Below are positions 1 to 9,303 of a stretch of DNA of 64,000 bases, one piece after another. The stretch is from assembly GCF_039134705.1 (NCBI RefSeq), contig NZ_CP146256.1, forward strand, positions 2,108,001-2,172,000, in the 5' to 3' direction. The notes beneath the pieces were generated by a model, which ran no database searches, was not told where the DNA came from, and saw only the letters and a program-made list of their open reading frames with translations. The position numbers were made by a program, and so were the translations under genes. Each line of letters begins with the position of its first letter. Within the stretch, counting starts at the first letter, position 1. This stretch comes from Kineothrix sp. IPX-CK. GTDB lineage: Bacteria; Bacillota; Clostridia; Lachnospirales; Lachnospiraceae.

Positions 1-1026
1 GATGCCAGAAAAGAAGGGCAGGTAGCTAAGAGTAAGGAAATTGGCAATGCCTTCGGACTTCTCGCCTTATTTTTAGTGCTGAAGTTCTATGTGGGAAGTA
101 TGGGAAACAGCTTTTTAGAAGTTTTTTATGGCATTTACGGACAAATACCGAGTCTGATAAAGAACTATAACGGAGAGGTTCCTGTTACCAGTCTGCGTGC
201 CGTATTCAACAATATGGTTCTTGAGATGATTCTCATAATGGGTCCGGTGCTTATCATAGGATTACTGGTAGCGTTCATTTGCGATGTTGCACAGGTGAAA
301 TGGAGCCCAACAGGAAAGACTCTGCAGCCTAAGCTTAGTAAGCTTAACCCCTTGAAGGGATTTAAGAAGATTATTTCCAAGGATTCCCTGATGGAACTGG
401 TAAAATCATTGCTCAAAGTGGGCTTGATCATATATGTGGCATATTCTTATTTGAAGGATAAGTATGATTACATTTTCCTATTATATGATATTCCGTTAAA
501 CCAGGCTATTTTGCTTATTGGAGAATTGGTCATAGATTTAGGAATACGAGTTTCTGCTATTTATATACTCATAGGAGTTCTGGACTTCGCTTATCAGAAG
601 CATAAATTTAAAGAAGATATGAAGATGACGAAGCAGGAGATTAAGGATGAGTATAAGGATCAGGAGGGTGATCCTAAAATTAAGGGAAAGCAAAGACAGC
701 GCATGAGAGAAGCTTCTCAGCGCCGTATGATGCAGCAATTGCCTGAAGCGGATGTGGTAATTACCAACCCTACCCACTATGCGGTGGCAATCAAATATGA
801 CCCTGATAAATATGAGGCTCCTTTGGTCATTGCAAAGGGAGAGGATTATCTCGCGCAGAAGATTAAAGATGCGGCGAAGGAGCATCACATAGAAATTGTA
901 GAAAATAAGCCCCTTGCCAGAATGCTGTATGCGAATGTAGATGTGGGCGAGCTGGTACCTCCGGAGTTGTATCAGGCAGTAGCCGAGGTGCTCGCATTCG
1001 TATATCATTTGAAGGGAAAGACGTAA
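1..1026 (+). CDS. flhB: FlhB, flagellar export switch protein (5' end outside window)
   Basis: FlhB is the membrane component of the flagellar type III export gate and switches substrate class from hook to filament. The reading frame is open from base 1 and begins with DARKEGQVAKSKE, which matches the conserved cytoplasmic N-terminal segment of FlhB, so roughly the first 15-30 residues lie upstream. Membrane segments follow, then a charged linker and the autocleavage motif NPTH at 766-777, preceded by EADVVIT, as in the family. The C-terminal cytoplasmic domain is complete and ends 20 nt before flhA. The GTG at base 76 is an internal codon, not the start. First gene seen of the fla/che operon. 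Identity is secure; the missing start is a window-edge effect, not a truncation. Confidence 0.96.
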   Translation, partial: DARKEGQVAKSKEIGNAFGLLALFLVLKFYVGSMGNSFLEVFYGIYGQIPSLIKNYNGEVPVTSLRAVFNNMVLEMILIMGPVLIIGLLVAFICDVAQVKWSPTGKTLQPKLSKLNPLKGFKKIISKDSLMELVKSLLKVGLIIYVAYSYLKDKYDYIFLLYDIPLNQAILLIGELVIDLGIRVSAIYILIGVLDFAYQKHKFKEDMKMTKQEIKDEYKDQEGDPKIKGKQRQRMREASQRRMMQQLPEADVVITNPTHYAVAIKYDPDKYEAPLVIAKGEDYLAQKIKDAAKEHHIEIVENKPLARMLYANVDVGELVPPELYQAVAEVLAFVYHLKGKT

Positions 1027-1046
1027 GAAGAGAGGAGGAGTAAGGT

Positions 1047-3083
1047 ATGAAAAGGGCGGATATAAGTATTGCATTATTTGTGGTGTCTGCGTTTGTTATG
1101 TTTATCGTGCCTATTCCGGCGTGGCTGCTCGATATTTTTCTTGCTTTTAATATAGCGTTGGCATTTACTATCTTATTCGGTTGTATGTTTGTAAAAGAAG
1201 TATTGGATCTGTCATTTTTCCCGACGATGTTACTGTTTACTACTATATTCAGAATTGGGTTGAATATGTCTTCTACAAAGCTGATATTATCTTCCGGCGA
1301 CCCGGGTAATGTCATCTTAGTATTTGGTAACTATGTAGGTGGGGGCGATCTCGTAATCGGTGTTATCATTTTCATTATTTTGATTCTCATTCAGTTCATG
1401 GTTATCAATAAGGGCTCCGAAAGAGTTGCAGAGGTAACGGCGAGATTCACGTTGGATGCTATGCCCGGTAAACAGATGGCAATCGATGCGGATCTTAATA
1501 CAGGCGCGATTACGGATGTGGAAGCGAAGAGAAGGCGTGATAAGATTCAGGAGGAAGCGAGTTTCTTTGGTTCCATGGACGGTGCTGTGAAGTATGTTAA
1601 GGGAGATGCGATAGCCGGACTCATCATTACCGTAATCAATATTGTGGGTGGTATCGCGATGGGAGTGCTCCGCCAGGGAATGGATATAGGAGGGGCGGTA
1701 GATAAGTATACAATCCTTACTATCGGTGACGGTCTCGTCAGCCAGATTCCCTCCCTGCTCATTTCGCTTTCTACCGGTATTCTTGTAACGAAAGGCTCCA
1801 AGGATGCCGATTTCGGTTCGATGCTCATCCGCCAGTTGTTCGGTGTGCCGAAGGTATTGTATTTTGTTGGAACCATTTTAGCGGTGTTAGGTGTTGTCAC
1901 TCCATTAAATGACATTCTTTTTATTGCGATGGGATTAGTATTTATCGTAAGCGGAAGAGTCATGGCAGGAACCATCGAGACCGCGAAGATAGAGGCAGAA
2001 GTGGATATGGACGAAATGGCGGCGGAGGAAATCAGACAGCCGGAGAATGTGACCAGTCTTTTACAGGTGGATCCTATCGAGCTGGAATTCGGCTATGGAA
2101 TTATCCCTCTTGCTGATGTGAATCAAGGCGGCGACTTATTAGATCGCGTTGTTATGATAAGAAGGCAGATAGCTCTGGAACTTGGGACCGTTGTACCAAT
2201 TATCCGCCTGCGAGACAATATACAGCTGAATCCGAACCAATATATTATTAAGATAAAAGGTGTACAAGTAAGCGAGGGAGAGATTTTGTTCGATCACTAC
2301 ATGGCCATGAATCCCGGGTATGTGGAGGAGGAAATCACAGGTATTCCTACCTTTGAACCTTCTTTCCATCTGCCGGCGATTTGGATTACCGAGGGGCAGA
2401 GGGAAAGGGCCGAAAGTCTGGGCTATACGGTAGTAGACCCTCCGTCCATTATCGCGACGCACCTGACAGAAGTTATAAGGCAGTATATTTCCGAGCTGCT
2501 CACAAGACAGGATGTACAGAATCTTGTCAACAACATGAAGGAAACGAATCCCTCCCTGGTGGAAGAACTTGTTCCGAAACTGCTTGGTGTCGGCGAGGTT
2601 CAAAAGGTATTGCAAAATATGTTGAAGGAAGGAATCTCCATCCGGGATTTGCTTACCATTTTCGAGACGCTGGCGGATTACGCGGCGACCACGAGGGATA
2701 CGGATATTTTGACGGAATATGTAAGGCAAAGCTTAAAGAGAGCTATTTCCAGCAAGTATTTTCCTTCTAACGAGACCACCAGCGTGGTGACCATGGATCC
2801 GAAGCTGGAACAGGAGATTATGAACAGCGTAAAGCAGACAGAGCAGGGGGCATACCTTACTCTCGATCCGGAAAAGACGAAGACGGTCATCAAGTCGGTA
2901 GGAGACGAAGTGCAGAAGCTAGAGAATCTGGGTAAGAATCCTATTATTATCACTTCGCCTATCGTACGCATGTATTTTAAACGGCTGACGGAGGATTATT
3001 TCAGAGACTTGATTGTCGTTTCTTATAATGAAATCGAATCAAATGTAGAATTACAATCTGTTGGGATGGTGACGATAGCATGA
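1047..3083 (+). CDS. flhA: FlhA, flagellar export gate protein
   Basis: FlhA forms the nonameric export gate of the flagellar type III apparatus; its N-terminal half is membrane-embedded and its C-terminal half is a cytoplasmic docking platform for chaperone-substrate complexes. At 678 residues it has normal length. About eight hydrophobic segments occupy residues 8-330. The FHIPEP family signature, including ARFTLDAMPGKQMAIDAD, lies near residues 130-152. The C-terminal half is soluble. The ATG at 1047 is preceded by a strong GAGGAGGAG ribosome-binding site. The stop codon overlaps the flhF start (ATGA at 3080-3083), which indicates translational coupling. No unusual features. Confidence 0.97.
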   Translation: MKRADISIALFVVSAFVMFIVPIPAWLLDIFLAFNIALAFTILFGCMFVKEVLDLSFFPTMLLFTTIFRIGLNMSSTKLILSSGDPGNVILVFGNYVGGGDLVIGVIIFIILILIQFMVINKGSERVAEVTARFTLDAMPGKQMAIDADLNTGAITDVEAKRRRDKIQEEASFFGSMDGAVKYVKGDAIAGLIITVINIVGGIAMGVLRQGMDIGGAVDKYTILTIGDGLVSQIPSLLISLSTGILVTKGSKDADFGSMLIRQLFGVPKVLYFVGTILAVLGVVTPLNDILFIAMGLVFIVSGRVMAGTIETAKIEAEVDMDEMAAEEIRQPENVTSLLQVDPIELEFGYGIIPLADVNQGGDLLDRVVMIRRQIALELGTVVPIIRLRDNIQLNPNQYIIKIKGVQVSEGEILFDHYMAMNPGYVEEEITGIPTFEPSFHLPAIWITEGQRERAESLGYTVVDPPSIIATHLTEVIRQYISELLTRQDVQNLVNNMKETNPSLVEELVPKLLGVGEVQKVLQNMLKEGISIRDLLTIFETLADYAATTRDTDILTEYVRQSLKRAISSKYFPSNETTSVVTMDPKLEQEIMNSVKQTEQGAYLTLDPEKTKTVIKSVGDEVQKLENLGKNPIIITSPIVRMYFKRLTEDYFRDLIVVSYNEIESNVELQSVGMVTIA

Positions 3084-4294
3084 TAATTAAGAAATTCCAA
3101 GGAAAAACAGAAAACGAAGCCGTAGAAGCGGCAAAAAGAGAGCTAGGAAAAAATATCGTTATAATGAATGTGAAGGGCGTGAAAAAGAAAGGCTTTTTCC
3201 GCTTTTTCCGTTCGGATATGGTGGAGGTGACGATCGCTCTCGAGGAGGAAAATGAGAGATATTATCCATTGAGGAAAGAAGAAAAAAAGGAATCGGCAAG
3301 TCCATCGAAGGTGGTTTATCCGTCTCCATATAACGAGATTCAAAATTCCAGATCTCTCTTTGTCGAAAATCTTGATGAGGAAAAAAGAGAAAGCACTTTG
3401 CTGGAGGAGAAGCTGGATAATCTTCACATTCTTTTGGAACAGCAGCTCCAGCGTCCGGAGAGCGAAAAGGTGGAGGAAGAAGAGGCAGTACATAGTGAAC
3501 TTGAGAAATTCACCAAGATTTTATACAATACAATGTTGGATAATGAAGTAAGCGAGAAGAATGCCAATCAAATCATAGACGAAATTGAGAAAAATGTGAA
3601 GCCAAACATGCCCTTCGACTATGCGCTTTCCAGCATTTACCAAAAGATGGTTCTCAAATTCGGCAAGCCGGCAAGCATAACGCCTCCTGAAAACGGGGTA
3701 AAAGTGATCTTCTTCGTAGGTCCGACCGGAGTGGGAAAGACTACTACCATAGCGAAAATAGCTTCCAAATTCATCGTGGACGATAAGAAAAAGGTAGCGC
3801 TTTTAACTGCAGATACATACCGCATTGCGGCGGCAGAGCAGCTTCGCACCTACGCTAATATCTTAGAGGTGCCTTTTCGTGTGATATATGCTCCAGAGGA
3901 AATTGCGCAGGTTTTGGAGAATTTTGCGGATTATGATTATGTTTTTGTAGATACGTCGGGGCACTCCTACCAGAACGAGGAGCAGAAGGCCAATACCAAC
4001 GAGCTGATTCATTCAGCGGATGGTCTGGCTGAAAAAGAAGTCTTTCTAGTGCTCAGTGCTACCACCAAATACCGAGATTTGATCCGTATCGTCGATTCCT
4101 ATTCGCAAGTTACAGATTATAAGCTGATATTTACAAAGCTGGACGAGACTTCGGCGATGGGAAATCTACTGAATATCAAGCTATATACGGGCGCTTCATT
4201 ATCTTATGTTACTTGCGGGCAGAACGTGCCGGATGACATAGAAGAGTTCAATCCCCAGAAGACTGTAAAAAAATTACTTGGCGGACAAAATTAG
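3080..4294 (+). CDS. flhF: FlhF, SRP-type GTPase for flagellar placement
   Basis: FlhF is an SRP/FtsY-family GTPase that controls flagellar number and position. The 404-residue protein has a basic, variable N-terminal domain with glutamate-rich stretches (residues about 60-150), then the N and G domains. The P-loop GPTGVGKTTT lies near residue 213, the G2/G3 region includes DTSGH (FtsY and Ffh usually have DTAGR), and the G4-like TKLDETSAMG is near the C-terminus. It overlaps flhA by 4 nt and is followed after 12 nt by flhG, its regulatory ATPase partner. This order matches the Bacillus subtilis fla/che operon. Confidence 0.95.
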   Translation: MIIKKFQGKTENEAVEAAKRELGKNIVIMNVKGVKKKGFFRFFRSDMVEVTIALEEENERYYPLRKEEKKESASPSKVVYPSPYNEIQNSRSLFVENLDEEKRESTLLEEKLDNLHILLEQQLQRPESEKVEEEEAVHSELEKFTKILYNTMLDNEVSEKNANQIIDEIEKNVKPNMPFDYALSSIYQKMVLKFGKPASITPPENGVKVIFFVGPTGVGKTTTIAKIASKFIVDDKKKVALLTADTYRIAAAEQLRTYANILEVPFRVIYAPEEIAQVLENFADYDYVFVDTSGHSYQNEEQKANTNELIHSADGLAEKEVFLVLSATTKYRDLIRIVDSYSQVTDYKLIFTKLDETSAMGNLLNIKLYTGASLSYVTCGQNVPDDIEEFNPQKTVKKLLGGQN

Positions 4295-4306
4295 GAGGAC
4301 AGGATT

Positions 4307-5182
4307 ATGGATCAGGCTGAACAGTTAAGGAACATTATTAAGGCCAACAGTCATCCACAAAGACCTTTGGCTCGCGTCATCACAGTTACCAGCGGAAAAG
4401 GGGGAGTCGGTAAATCCAATACGTCCATTAATTTAGCAATTCAGTTCCGTAAGATGGGGCAGAAAGTGATTATACTCGATGCTGATTTTGGACTTGCGAA
4501 TATCGAAATTATGTTTGGAACGGTGCCAAAGCACAATTTGAGCGATTTGATATATCAGGGGAAAAATATCAAGGAAATCATTACACGGGGGCCGATGGAA
4601 GTGGGATTCATTTCCGGAGGTTCAGGAGTTGCGGCATTGTCTAACATTACTAAAGATAACCTGTCTTATATTATTCAGAATCTTGCGGAGTTGGATTCAC
4701 TCGCGGATACGATCATCATTGACACGGGAGCGGGTATTTCCGATGCGGTACTGGAATTTCTTGTGGCGAGTCAAGAAATTTTACTGATCACTACTCCGGA
4801 GCCGACTTCCATCACAGACTCCTATTCACTGTTAAAGGCGCTTTGCAGACATCCTGATTTCTCCAAGGAAGAAACGAAGGTCAGGATGATTGCCAACAGA
4901 GTGAGAAAAACAGGAGAGGGTGAGAATCTTTATAACAAGTTGTATTCTGTTGTAAAGAATTATCTCAGAACTCCTATGGAATATTTAGGGGAGATACCGG
5001 AGGACGGACAACTTTCCAAGGCGGTAATGCAGCAAAAGCCAGTATCCTTGGAAAATCCGGGTGCGAAATCAGCGTTAGCTTATGAGGAAATAGCGGCTAA
5101 GCTGATGAATAAAGAAATGAATAAGAATACAAGCATGCGGGGAATGGCGGCAATTTTTTCTCATATATTAGGAAAGAGATAA
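4307..5182 (+). CDS. flhG: FlhG (YlxH), MinD-like ATPase
   Basis: FlhG is a MinD/ParA-family ATPase that stimulates FlhF GTPase activity and participates in C-ring assembly and in limiting flagellar number. The 291-residue protein has the deviant Walker A motif SGKGGVGKSN near residue 30, the switch I region, and the Walker B-type segment ILDADFGLANIE. A short C-terminal stretch with alternating charged and hydrophobic residues could be the membrane-targeting amphipathic helix (inference). The ATG at 4307 has GGAGGACAGG upstream. It sits between flhF and a PilZ gene. Confidence 0.94.
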   Translation: MDQAEQLRNIIKANSHPQRPLARVITVTSGKGGVGKSNTSINLAIQFRKMGQKVIILDADFGLANIEIMFGTVPKHNLSDLIYQGKNIKEIITRGPMEVGFISGGSGVAALSNITKDNLSYIIQNLAELDSLADTIIIDTGAGISDAVLEFLVASQEILLITTPEPTSITDSYSLLKALCRHPDFSKEETKVRMIANRVRKTGEGENLYNKLYSVVKNYLRTPMEYLGEIPEDGQLSKAVMQQKPVSLENPGAKSALAYEEIAAKLMNKEMNKNTSMRGMAAIFSHILGKR

Positions 5183-5204
5183 ATAGGCAAAGAGATGGTG
5201 AATC

Positions 5205-5951
5205 ATGGCAGGTAAAATATTATCGAAATATGTGATACCGGGGAATAGAGTTGATATAAGGGAGACGCGAAAGAAAAAAGGGAAAGAAGATGAGACTGAG
5301 GCTCGAATCTATCAAAGTCATGTGTATGACGTTCTTTCTGAGGACCGAATAGAAGTTGTGATGCCTATGGAAAAGACGAAGATTATTCTACTTTCGATAG
5401 GCAGTGAATTCGATTTGTATTTTTATTTGACGGACAGTGTTTACCGATGCCGTGCGAAGGTAGTCAACAGAAATAAGAAAAATAGCACTTATCTTTTGAC
5501 TATGGATTTGATCAGTGATTTAAGGAGGGATCAGAGGCGGGAATATTTCAGGTTCAGTTGTGCACTGGAGATGAATTCCAGAGTTCTTGAGCCGGACGAG
5601 ATAAAGGCTTTGGAAAAAAGGGATAAGAAGGAGTTCAATACTCCGGGGCTGCCGCTTAAAAAAAGTATCATCGTGGATATCAGCGGAGGCGGGTTGCGCT
5701 TTGTGGCAGATTTTAAATATGAAGCGGGCAGCATGCTGCTTTGCAAATATCAGTTGGATACGGAGAATGGTACCAGAGTATACGAATTGACTGGAAAAGT
5801 TCTCAGCGTGAAAGAGGTGGAGAATCGCCAGGAAGTATACGAGCATCGGGTACAGTATATGAATATCGATAAAGATGTGCGGGAAGAAATCATTCGATTT
5901 ATTTTCGGTGAAGAAAGAAAGAACTTGAGGAAGAAAGGTGAAAATCTATAG
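5205..5951 (+). CDS. PilZ-domain protein, YcgR/DgrA-like c-di-GMP receptor
   Basis: A 248-residue soluble protein with the two-part layout of flagellar brake proteins: an N-terminal YcgR-type beta domain (residues about 10-95) and a C-terminal PilZ domain. The c-di-GMP-binding signature is present: the arginine-rich DQRREYFRF (RxxxR, near residue 110) and DISGGGLRF (D/NxSxxG, near residue 158). YcgR-type proteins slow or stop the motor when bound to c-di-GMP (established knowledge). Being inside the fla/che operon supports a motility role. An HD-GYP protein that could lower c-di-GMP is encoded at 51483-52562. A 157-nt gap with a candidate promoter separates it from cheB. Confidence 0.88.
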   Translation: MAGKILSKYVIPGNRVDIRETRKKKGKEDETEARIYQSHVYDVLSEDRIEVVMPMEKTKIILLSIGSEFDLYFYLTDSVYRCRAKVVNRNKKNSTYLLTMDLISDLRRDQRREYFRFSCALEMNSRVLEPDEIKALEKRDKKEFNTPGLPLKKSIIVDISGGGLRFVADFKYEAGSMLLCKYQLDTENGTRVYELTGKVLSVKEVENRQEVYEHRVQYMNIDKDVREEIIRFIFGEERKNLRKKGENL

Positions 5952-6036
5952 ATTCAGGCTGCTTTTCATAATTTGACATAAAATACCGAAAAATGATGAC
6001 TATTGATGACTTTGCACTCATGAGAAGGGCGGTCTA

Positions 6037-6045
6037 TGATATAAT
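6037..6045 (+). promoter_or_regulatory. Extended -10 promoter upstream of cheB
   Basis: TGATATAAT at 6037-6045 is a TGn extended -10 element with a perfect TATAAT. No good -35 box lies at 17 nt, which extended -10 promoters tolerate. It stands about 64 nt upstream of the preferred cheB start in the only sizeable gap of the fla/che operon, so cheB-cheA onward may have internal transcription by the main sigma factor. Confidence 0.5.
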
Positions 6046-6108
6046 CATTATAGGTAAAAGATTCCAAGTGAAAAGCAGAGCCGAAAAAGGATAGTGGAGC
6101 TTATGAAC

Positions 6109-6708
6109 ATGAGTATAGGTCAGGTACCGGGCGGTAAGATCGTGGCGATCGCCAGTTCTACCGGCGGACCGAAAGCTTTACAGGCAGTGATTACGAAGTT
6201 GCCGGCAAAGTTGAACGCTCCGATAGTTATCGTGCAGCATATGCCGCCTGGATTTACGGCATCTTTGGCGGAACGGTTAAATACGCTGAGTGAGTTAAAT
6301 GTAAAGGAAGCCAGTGAAGGAGATGTTCTGGCGGCAGGGAGCGTTTATATTGCCAAAGGCGGAAAGCATCTCAACATCCGTTATTCGGGGAACCGTCATG
6401 TGGTATATTATACGGACGAACCGAATAGAGAGGGCGTAAAGCCGTGCGCTAACTATATGTATGAATCGCTGTCGGAAAGCCGGTATGGCGAAGTAGTATG
6501 TGTAGTTATGACAGGAATGGGCGCTGATGGAACGAAGGGAATCACTTATCTGAAAAAACAAAAGAAAACACATGTCATTGCGCAGGAGGAAGAGAGCTGT
6601 GCGGTATATGGAATGCCTAAGAATATAGTGAATGCCGGGCTTTCCAATCAAATAGTTCCTCTTGAACGCATTGCGCAGGAAATAATCACGAACGTGGGGG
6701 TAATTTAA
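6109..6708 (+). CDS. cheB: CheB methylesterase domain protein without receiver domain
   Basis: CheB removes methyl groups from chemoreceptors and deamidates them. Only the C-terminal catalytic domain is present (199 residues from ATG 6109; usual CheB is about 350). The catalytic triad regions are intact: the Ser in SSTGGPKAL, the His in VQHMPPGFT, and the Asp in GMGADGTKG. ATG 6109 is preferred because GGAG lies 9 nt upstream; GTG 6094 and ATG 6103 are in-frame alternatives adding a few residues. In-frame sequence upstream reaches a stop at 6055-6057 without receiver-like residues, so the REC domain is truly absent. Its stop is 1 nt from cheA. A full-length CheB is encoded at 52605-53624. Confidence 0.9.
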   Translation: MSIGQVPGGKIVAIASSTGGPKALQAVITKLPAKLNAPIVIVQHMPPGFTASLAERLNTLSELNVKEASEGDVLAAGSVYIAKGGKHLNIRYSGNRHVVYYTDEPNREGVKPCANYMYESLSESRYGEVVCVVMTGMGADGTKGITYLKKQKKTHVIAQEEESCAVYGMPKNIVNAGLSNQIVPLERIAQEIITNVGVI

Positions 6709-6709
6709 A

Positions 6710-8812
6710 ATGGACGTAAGCCAATATCTCGAAATTTTCCTTGATGAAACAAAAGAACATTTACAGAGCTTGAATACTGAAATATTAAATCTTGAGCAGG
6801 ATCCGGAGAACGCGGATACGATCAATGAAATATTCAGGGCAGCGCATTCCTTAAAGGGTATGGCAGGAACCATGGGCTATAAGAGGATGCAGGCGCTCAC
6901 TCATGATATGGAAAATGTATTTTCAGAGGTGCGTAATGGCACAATCAAGGTGAAAGGGAATATGATCGATATCCTTTTCAAATGTCTGGATGCGCTGGAG
7001 GAATATTTGAATGCGATTCAGGCATCCGGCGATGAGGGAACTAACGACAACGCGGCGCTTATTAAGCTTCTCAATGAAGTATTGGAAAGCAAAGGAAGTG
7101 ATGGTGAAGCTGCTTCTAAGGCAGAGAAAAGACAAGATAGTTCCACTGACAATGTATCAAAGCAGATTGTTGTTCATGATATCGCTTTTGACGATACACA
7201 AAAGCGCGTACTGAACGAAGCGCTTAGACAGGGTAAGAATGTATACGGAATTACTGTAAAGGTTCAGGAAACTTGCATACTGAAGGCGGCGAGAGCATTT
7301 CTTGTATTCAAGTCATTAGAAGAACTGGGAGAAATCATCGTATCCGATCCGCCGGTTCAGGACATTGAAGATGAACGATTTGATCTCGAATTTAGCTTGG
7401 TTTTCATTTCTGACAGCCCGCTTGAGAGAGTAGTGGATGCGATTAAGCATGTTTCGGAAATCGAAGATGTGCAAGGCTCCATAATCGATAAAGAAAAATT
7501 GGCATATGTGTCTGGAAGCGACAGCATGGAAATGGATTTGCCTATGGCTTCTGAAAAGACCGGAAGCGTGGAAACTGTTTCCTCAGAAAGACAAGCGCTG
7601 CAGCAGATGGCAGGCAGCACAAAAACGGCAGAGAAGAAAACTCAGGTATCGAAGCCTGTAGTAAACAGAACGGTCCGTGTGGATATAGAGAAACTGGACG
7701 TGCTCATGAATCTGGTGAGCGAGCTCATTATAGCGAAGAACTCCTTAGTATCTGCTTCCGGTGGAGAAAGAGGAAATAACTCCAGCTTCAATGAGCAGAT
7801 TGAATATCTGGAAAGTGTAACGACGAATCTTCATGAATCCGTTATGAAGGTGCGTATGGTTCCTATCGAAAGCGTTGTAAATAAGTTCCCGAGAATGATT
7901 CGCGATTTGTCTAAGAAATTGGATAAAAAGATGGAATTGTACATGTCTGGCGAGGAGACGGAGTTAGACCGTACCGTAGTGGACGAAATTGGCGATCCTT
8001 TGATGCATTTGCTGCGTAATGCCGCGGACCACGGGTTGGAAACGGCTCAGATCCGTAAGGAAAATGGCAAGCCGGAGGTAGGCTCTATTTTCTTAGACGC
8101 TTATCAGGATGGTAATAATGTAGTGATCGAGGTGCGGGATGACGGTGCCGGGATCAATACTGAAATGGTAAAGAATAAGGCGGTAAGCAGGGGAATTATT
8201 ACTGCGGATCAGGGCGAGAATATGTCCGAGCCGGAGATTATGAACCTTCTGTTCCATGCAGGCTTCTCCACATCGGAGGTAGTGTCCGACGTATCGGGCA
8301 GAGGCGTTGGTCTGGATGTGGTAAAATCCAAGATCGAAGCGCTTAGCGGCGAGGTAGAGGTTAAGAGCAAGCTGGGTGCAGGAAGCACATGGACGATTCG
8401 CCTTCCGCTGACATTAGCTATTATTCAGGCTTTGATGGTAGACGTGGGCGGCGAGAAATATGCGGTTTCCCTCGGTTCCATACAGACTATCGAGGATATT
8501 TCGCCGAGTGAAATCAAGACGGTACAGAATAAAGAAGTAATCCATTTGAGAGGAATCGTTATTCCGCTTATAAGGCTGAGCGGCGTGCTCGATGTCACGA
8601 GCAAGAAAAACCCTGAAGATAACATGACAGTGGTCATCGTTAAGAAGGGCAGTCGGATGGCAGGCCTTGTAGTAGATGAACTTATGGGACAGCAGGAAAT
8701 CGTTATCAAGTCTTTGGGCAGATATATTACGAAATGTAAAGTAATCAGCGGAGCCACTATTTTAGGCGACGGTGAAGTTGCACTGATTCTCGATACGAAT
8801 GCGTTGTTTTAA
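6710..8812 (+). CDS. cheA: CheA chemotaxis histidine kinase
   Basis: CheA autophosphorylates on its Hpt domain and donates phosphate to CheY. The 700-residue protein has all five domains: P1/Hpt with the phosphorylatable His46 in AAHSLKGMAG; a P2 region around residues 150-270; the P3 dimerisation helices; the P4 ATPase with HLLRNAADHGLE, RDDGAGI and GRGVGLDVV; and a C-terminal CheW-like P5. This contrasts with the P5-less homologue at 54063-55367. It begins 1 nt after the cheB stop and is followed by cheW after 13 nt. Confidence 0.97.
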   Translation: MDVSQYLEIFLDETKEHLQSLNTEILNLEQDPENADTINEIFRAAHSLKGMAGTMGYKRMQALTHDMENVFSEVRNGTIKVKGNMIDILFKCLDALEEYLNAIQASGDEGTNDNAALIKLLNEVLESKGSDGEAASKAEKRQDSSTDNVSKQIVVHDIAFDDTQKRVLNEALRQGKNVYGITVKVQETCILKAARAFLVFKSLEELGEIIVSDPPVQDIEDERFDLEFSLVFISDSPLERVVDAIKHVSEIEDVQGSIIDKEKLAYVSGSDSMEMDLPMASEKTGSVETVSSERQALQQMAGSTKTAEKKTQVSKPVVNRTVRVDIEKLDVLMNLVSELIIAKNSLVSASGGERGNNSSFNEQIEYLESVTTNLHESVMKVRMVPIESVVNKFPRMIRDLSKKLDKKMELYMSGEETELDRTVVDEIGDPLMHLLRNAADHGLETAQIRKENGKPEVGSIFLDAYQDGNNVVIEVRDDGAGINTEMVKNKAVSRGIITADQGENMSEPEIMNLLFHAGFSTSEVVSDVSGRGVGLDVVKSKIEALSGEVEVKSKLGAGSTWTIRLPLTLAIIQALMVDVGGEKYAVSLGSIQTIEDISPSEIKTVQNKEVIHLRGIVIPLIRLSGVLDVTSKKNPEDNMTVVIVKKGSRMAGLVVDELMGQQEIVIKSLGRYITKCKVISGATILGDGEVALILDTNALF

Positions 8813-8825
8813 GGAGGAATAACAA

Positions 8826-9293
8826 ATGGAAGAATTAAAAGTCGGTTTAGAAAATGAGACCACTCAGTTCATTGTAGTGAGACTGGGTGAGGAGCAATAT
8901 GGCATAAATATCAAATATGTGGACAACATTGTGCGCATGCAGCATATTACGCGAGTTCCTAAGGTGCAGGAATATTTAAGGGGCGTTATTAACCTTAGAG
9001 GCGAAGTGATTCCTGTTATGAGCATACGCGTAAAGATGGATTTGGAACTGGATGAATATACGAAAGCTACGAGAATCATCATATTAAAGCTGGAACAGCA
9101 GGGAAACATCGGAATCATCGTGGATGAAGTGAAGGAAGTAGTAACATTGGATAACTCTCAGATCGAAAAGGTAGCATATGACAGCAAAGAAGAGCGGGAA
9201 AACTTTATCTTCGCCATTGGTAAATACGAGGACGGAGGGTTGATATCCCTTCTCGATTTAAACATGGTTGTTTTGGATAAAGAGAACGCATAG
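8826..9293 (+). CDS. cheW: CheW coupling protein
   Basis: CheW links chemoreceptors to CheA in membrane-associated arrays. The 155-residue protein is a single CheW domain of usual length. QFIVVRLGEEQYGINI opens the fold, and the family motif VINLRGEVIPVMSI lies near residues 56-70. An AAGGAGGAA ribosome-binding site precedes ATG 8826. It is the only CheW in the window and so presumably serves the CheA at 6710-8812. Confidence 0.96.
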   Translation: MEELKVGLENETTQFIVVRLGEEQYGINIKYVDNIVRMQHITRVPKVQEYLRGVINLRGEVIPVMSIRVKMDLELDEYTKATRIIILKLEQQGNIGIIVDEVKEVVTLDNSQIEKVAYDSKEERENFIFAIGKYEDGGLISLLDLNMVVLDKENA

Positions 9294-9303
9294 GAGGTTT
9301 CTT

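Noticed and set aside
5952..6108. Decayed CheB receiver domain upstream of the short cheB
   Set aside because: In-frame sequence upstream is short, meets a stop at 6055-6057, and shows no receiver motifs; the gap instead holds a promoter-like element.
9268..9303. CheC start at ATG 9268
   Set aside because: Lies inside cheW and lacks a ribosome-binding site; GTG 9304 follows TAGGAGG and gives the normal N-terminus.
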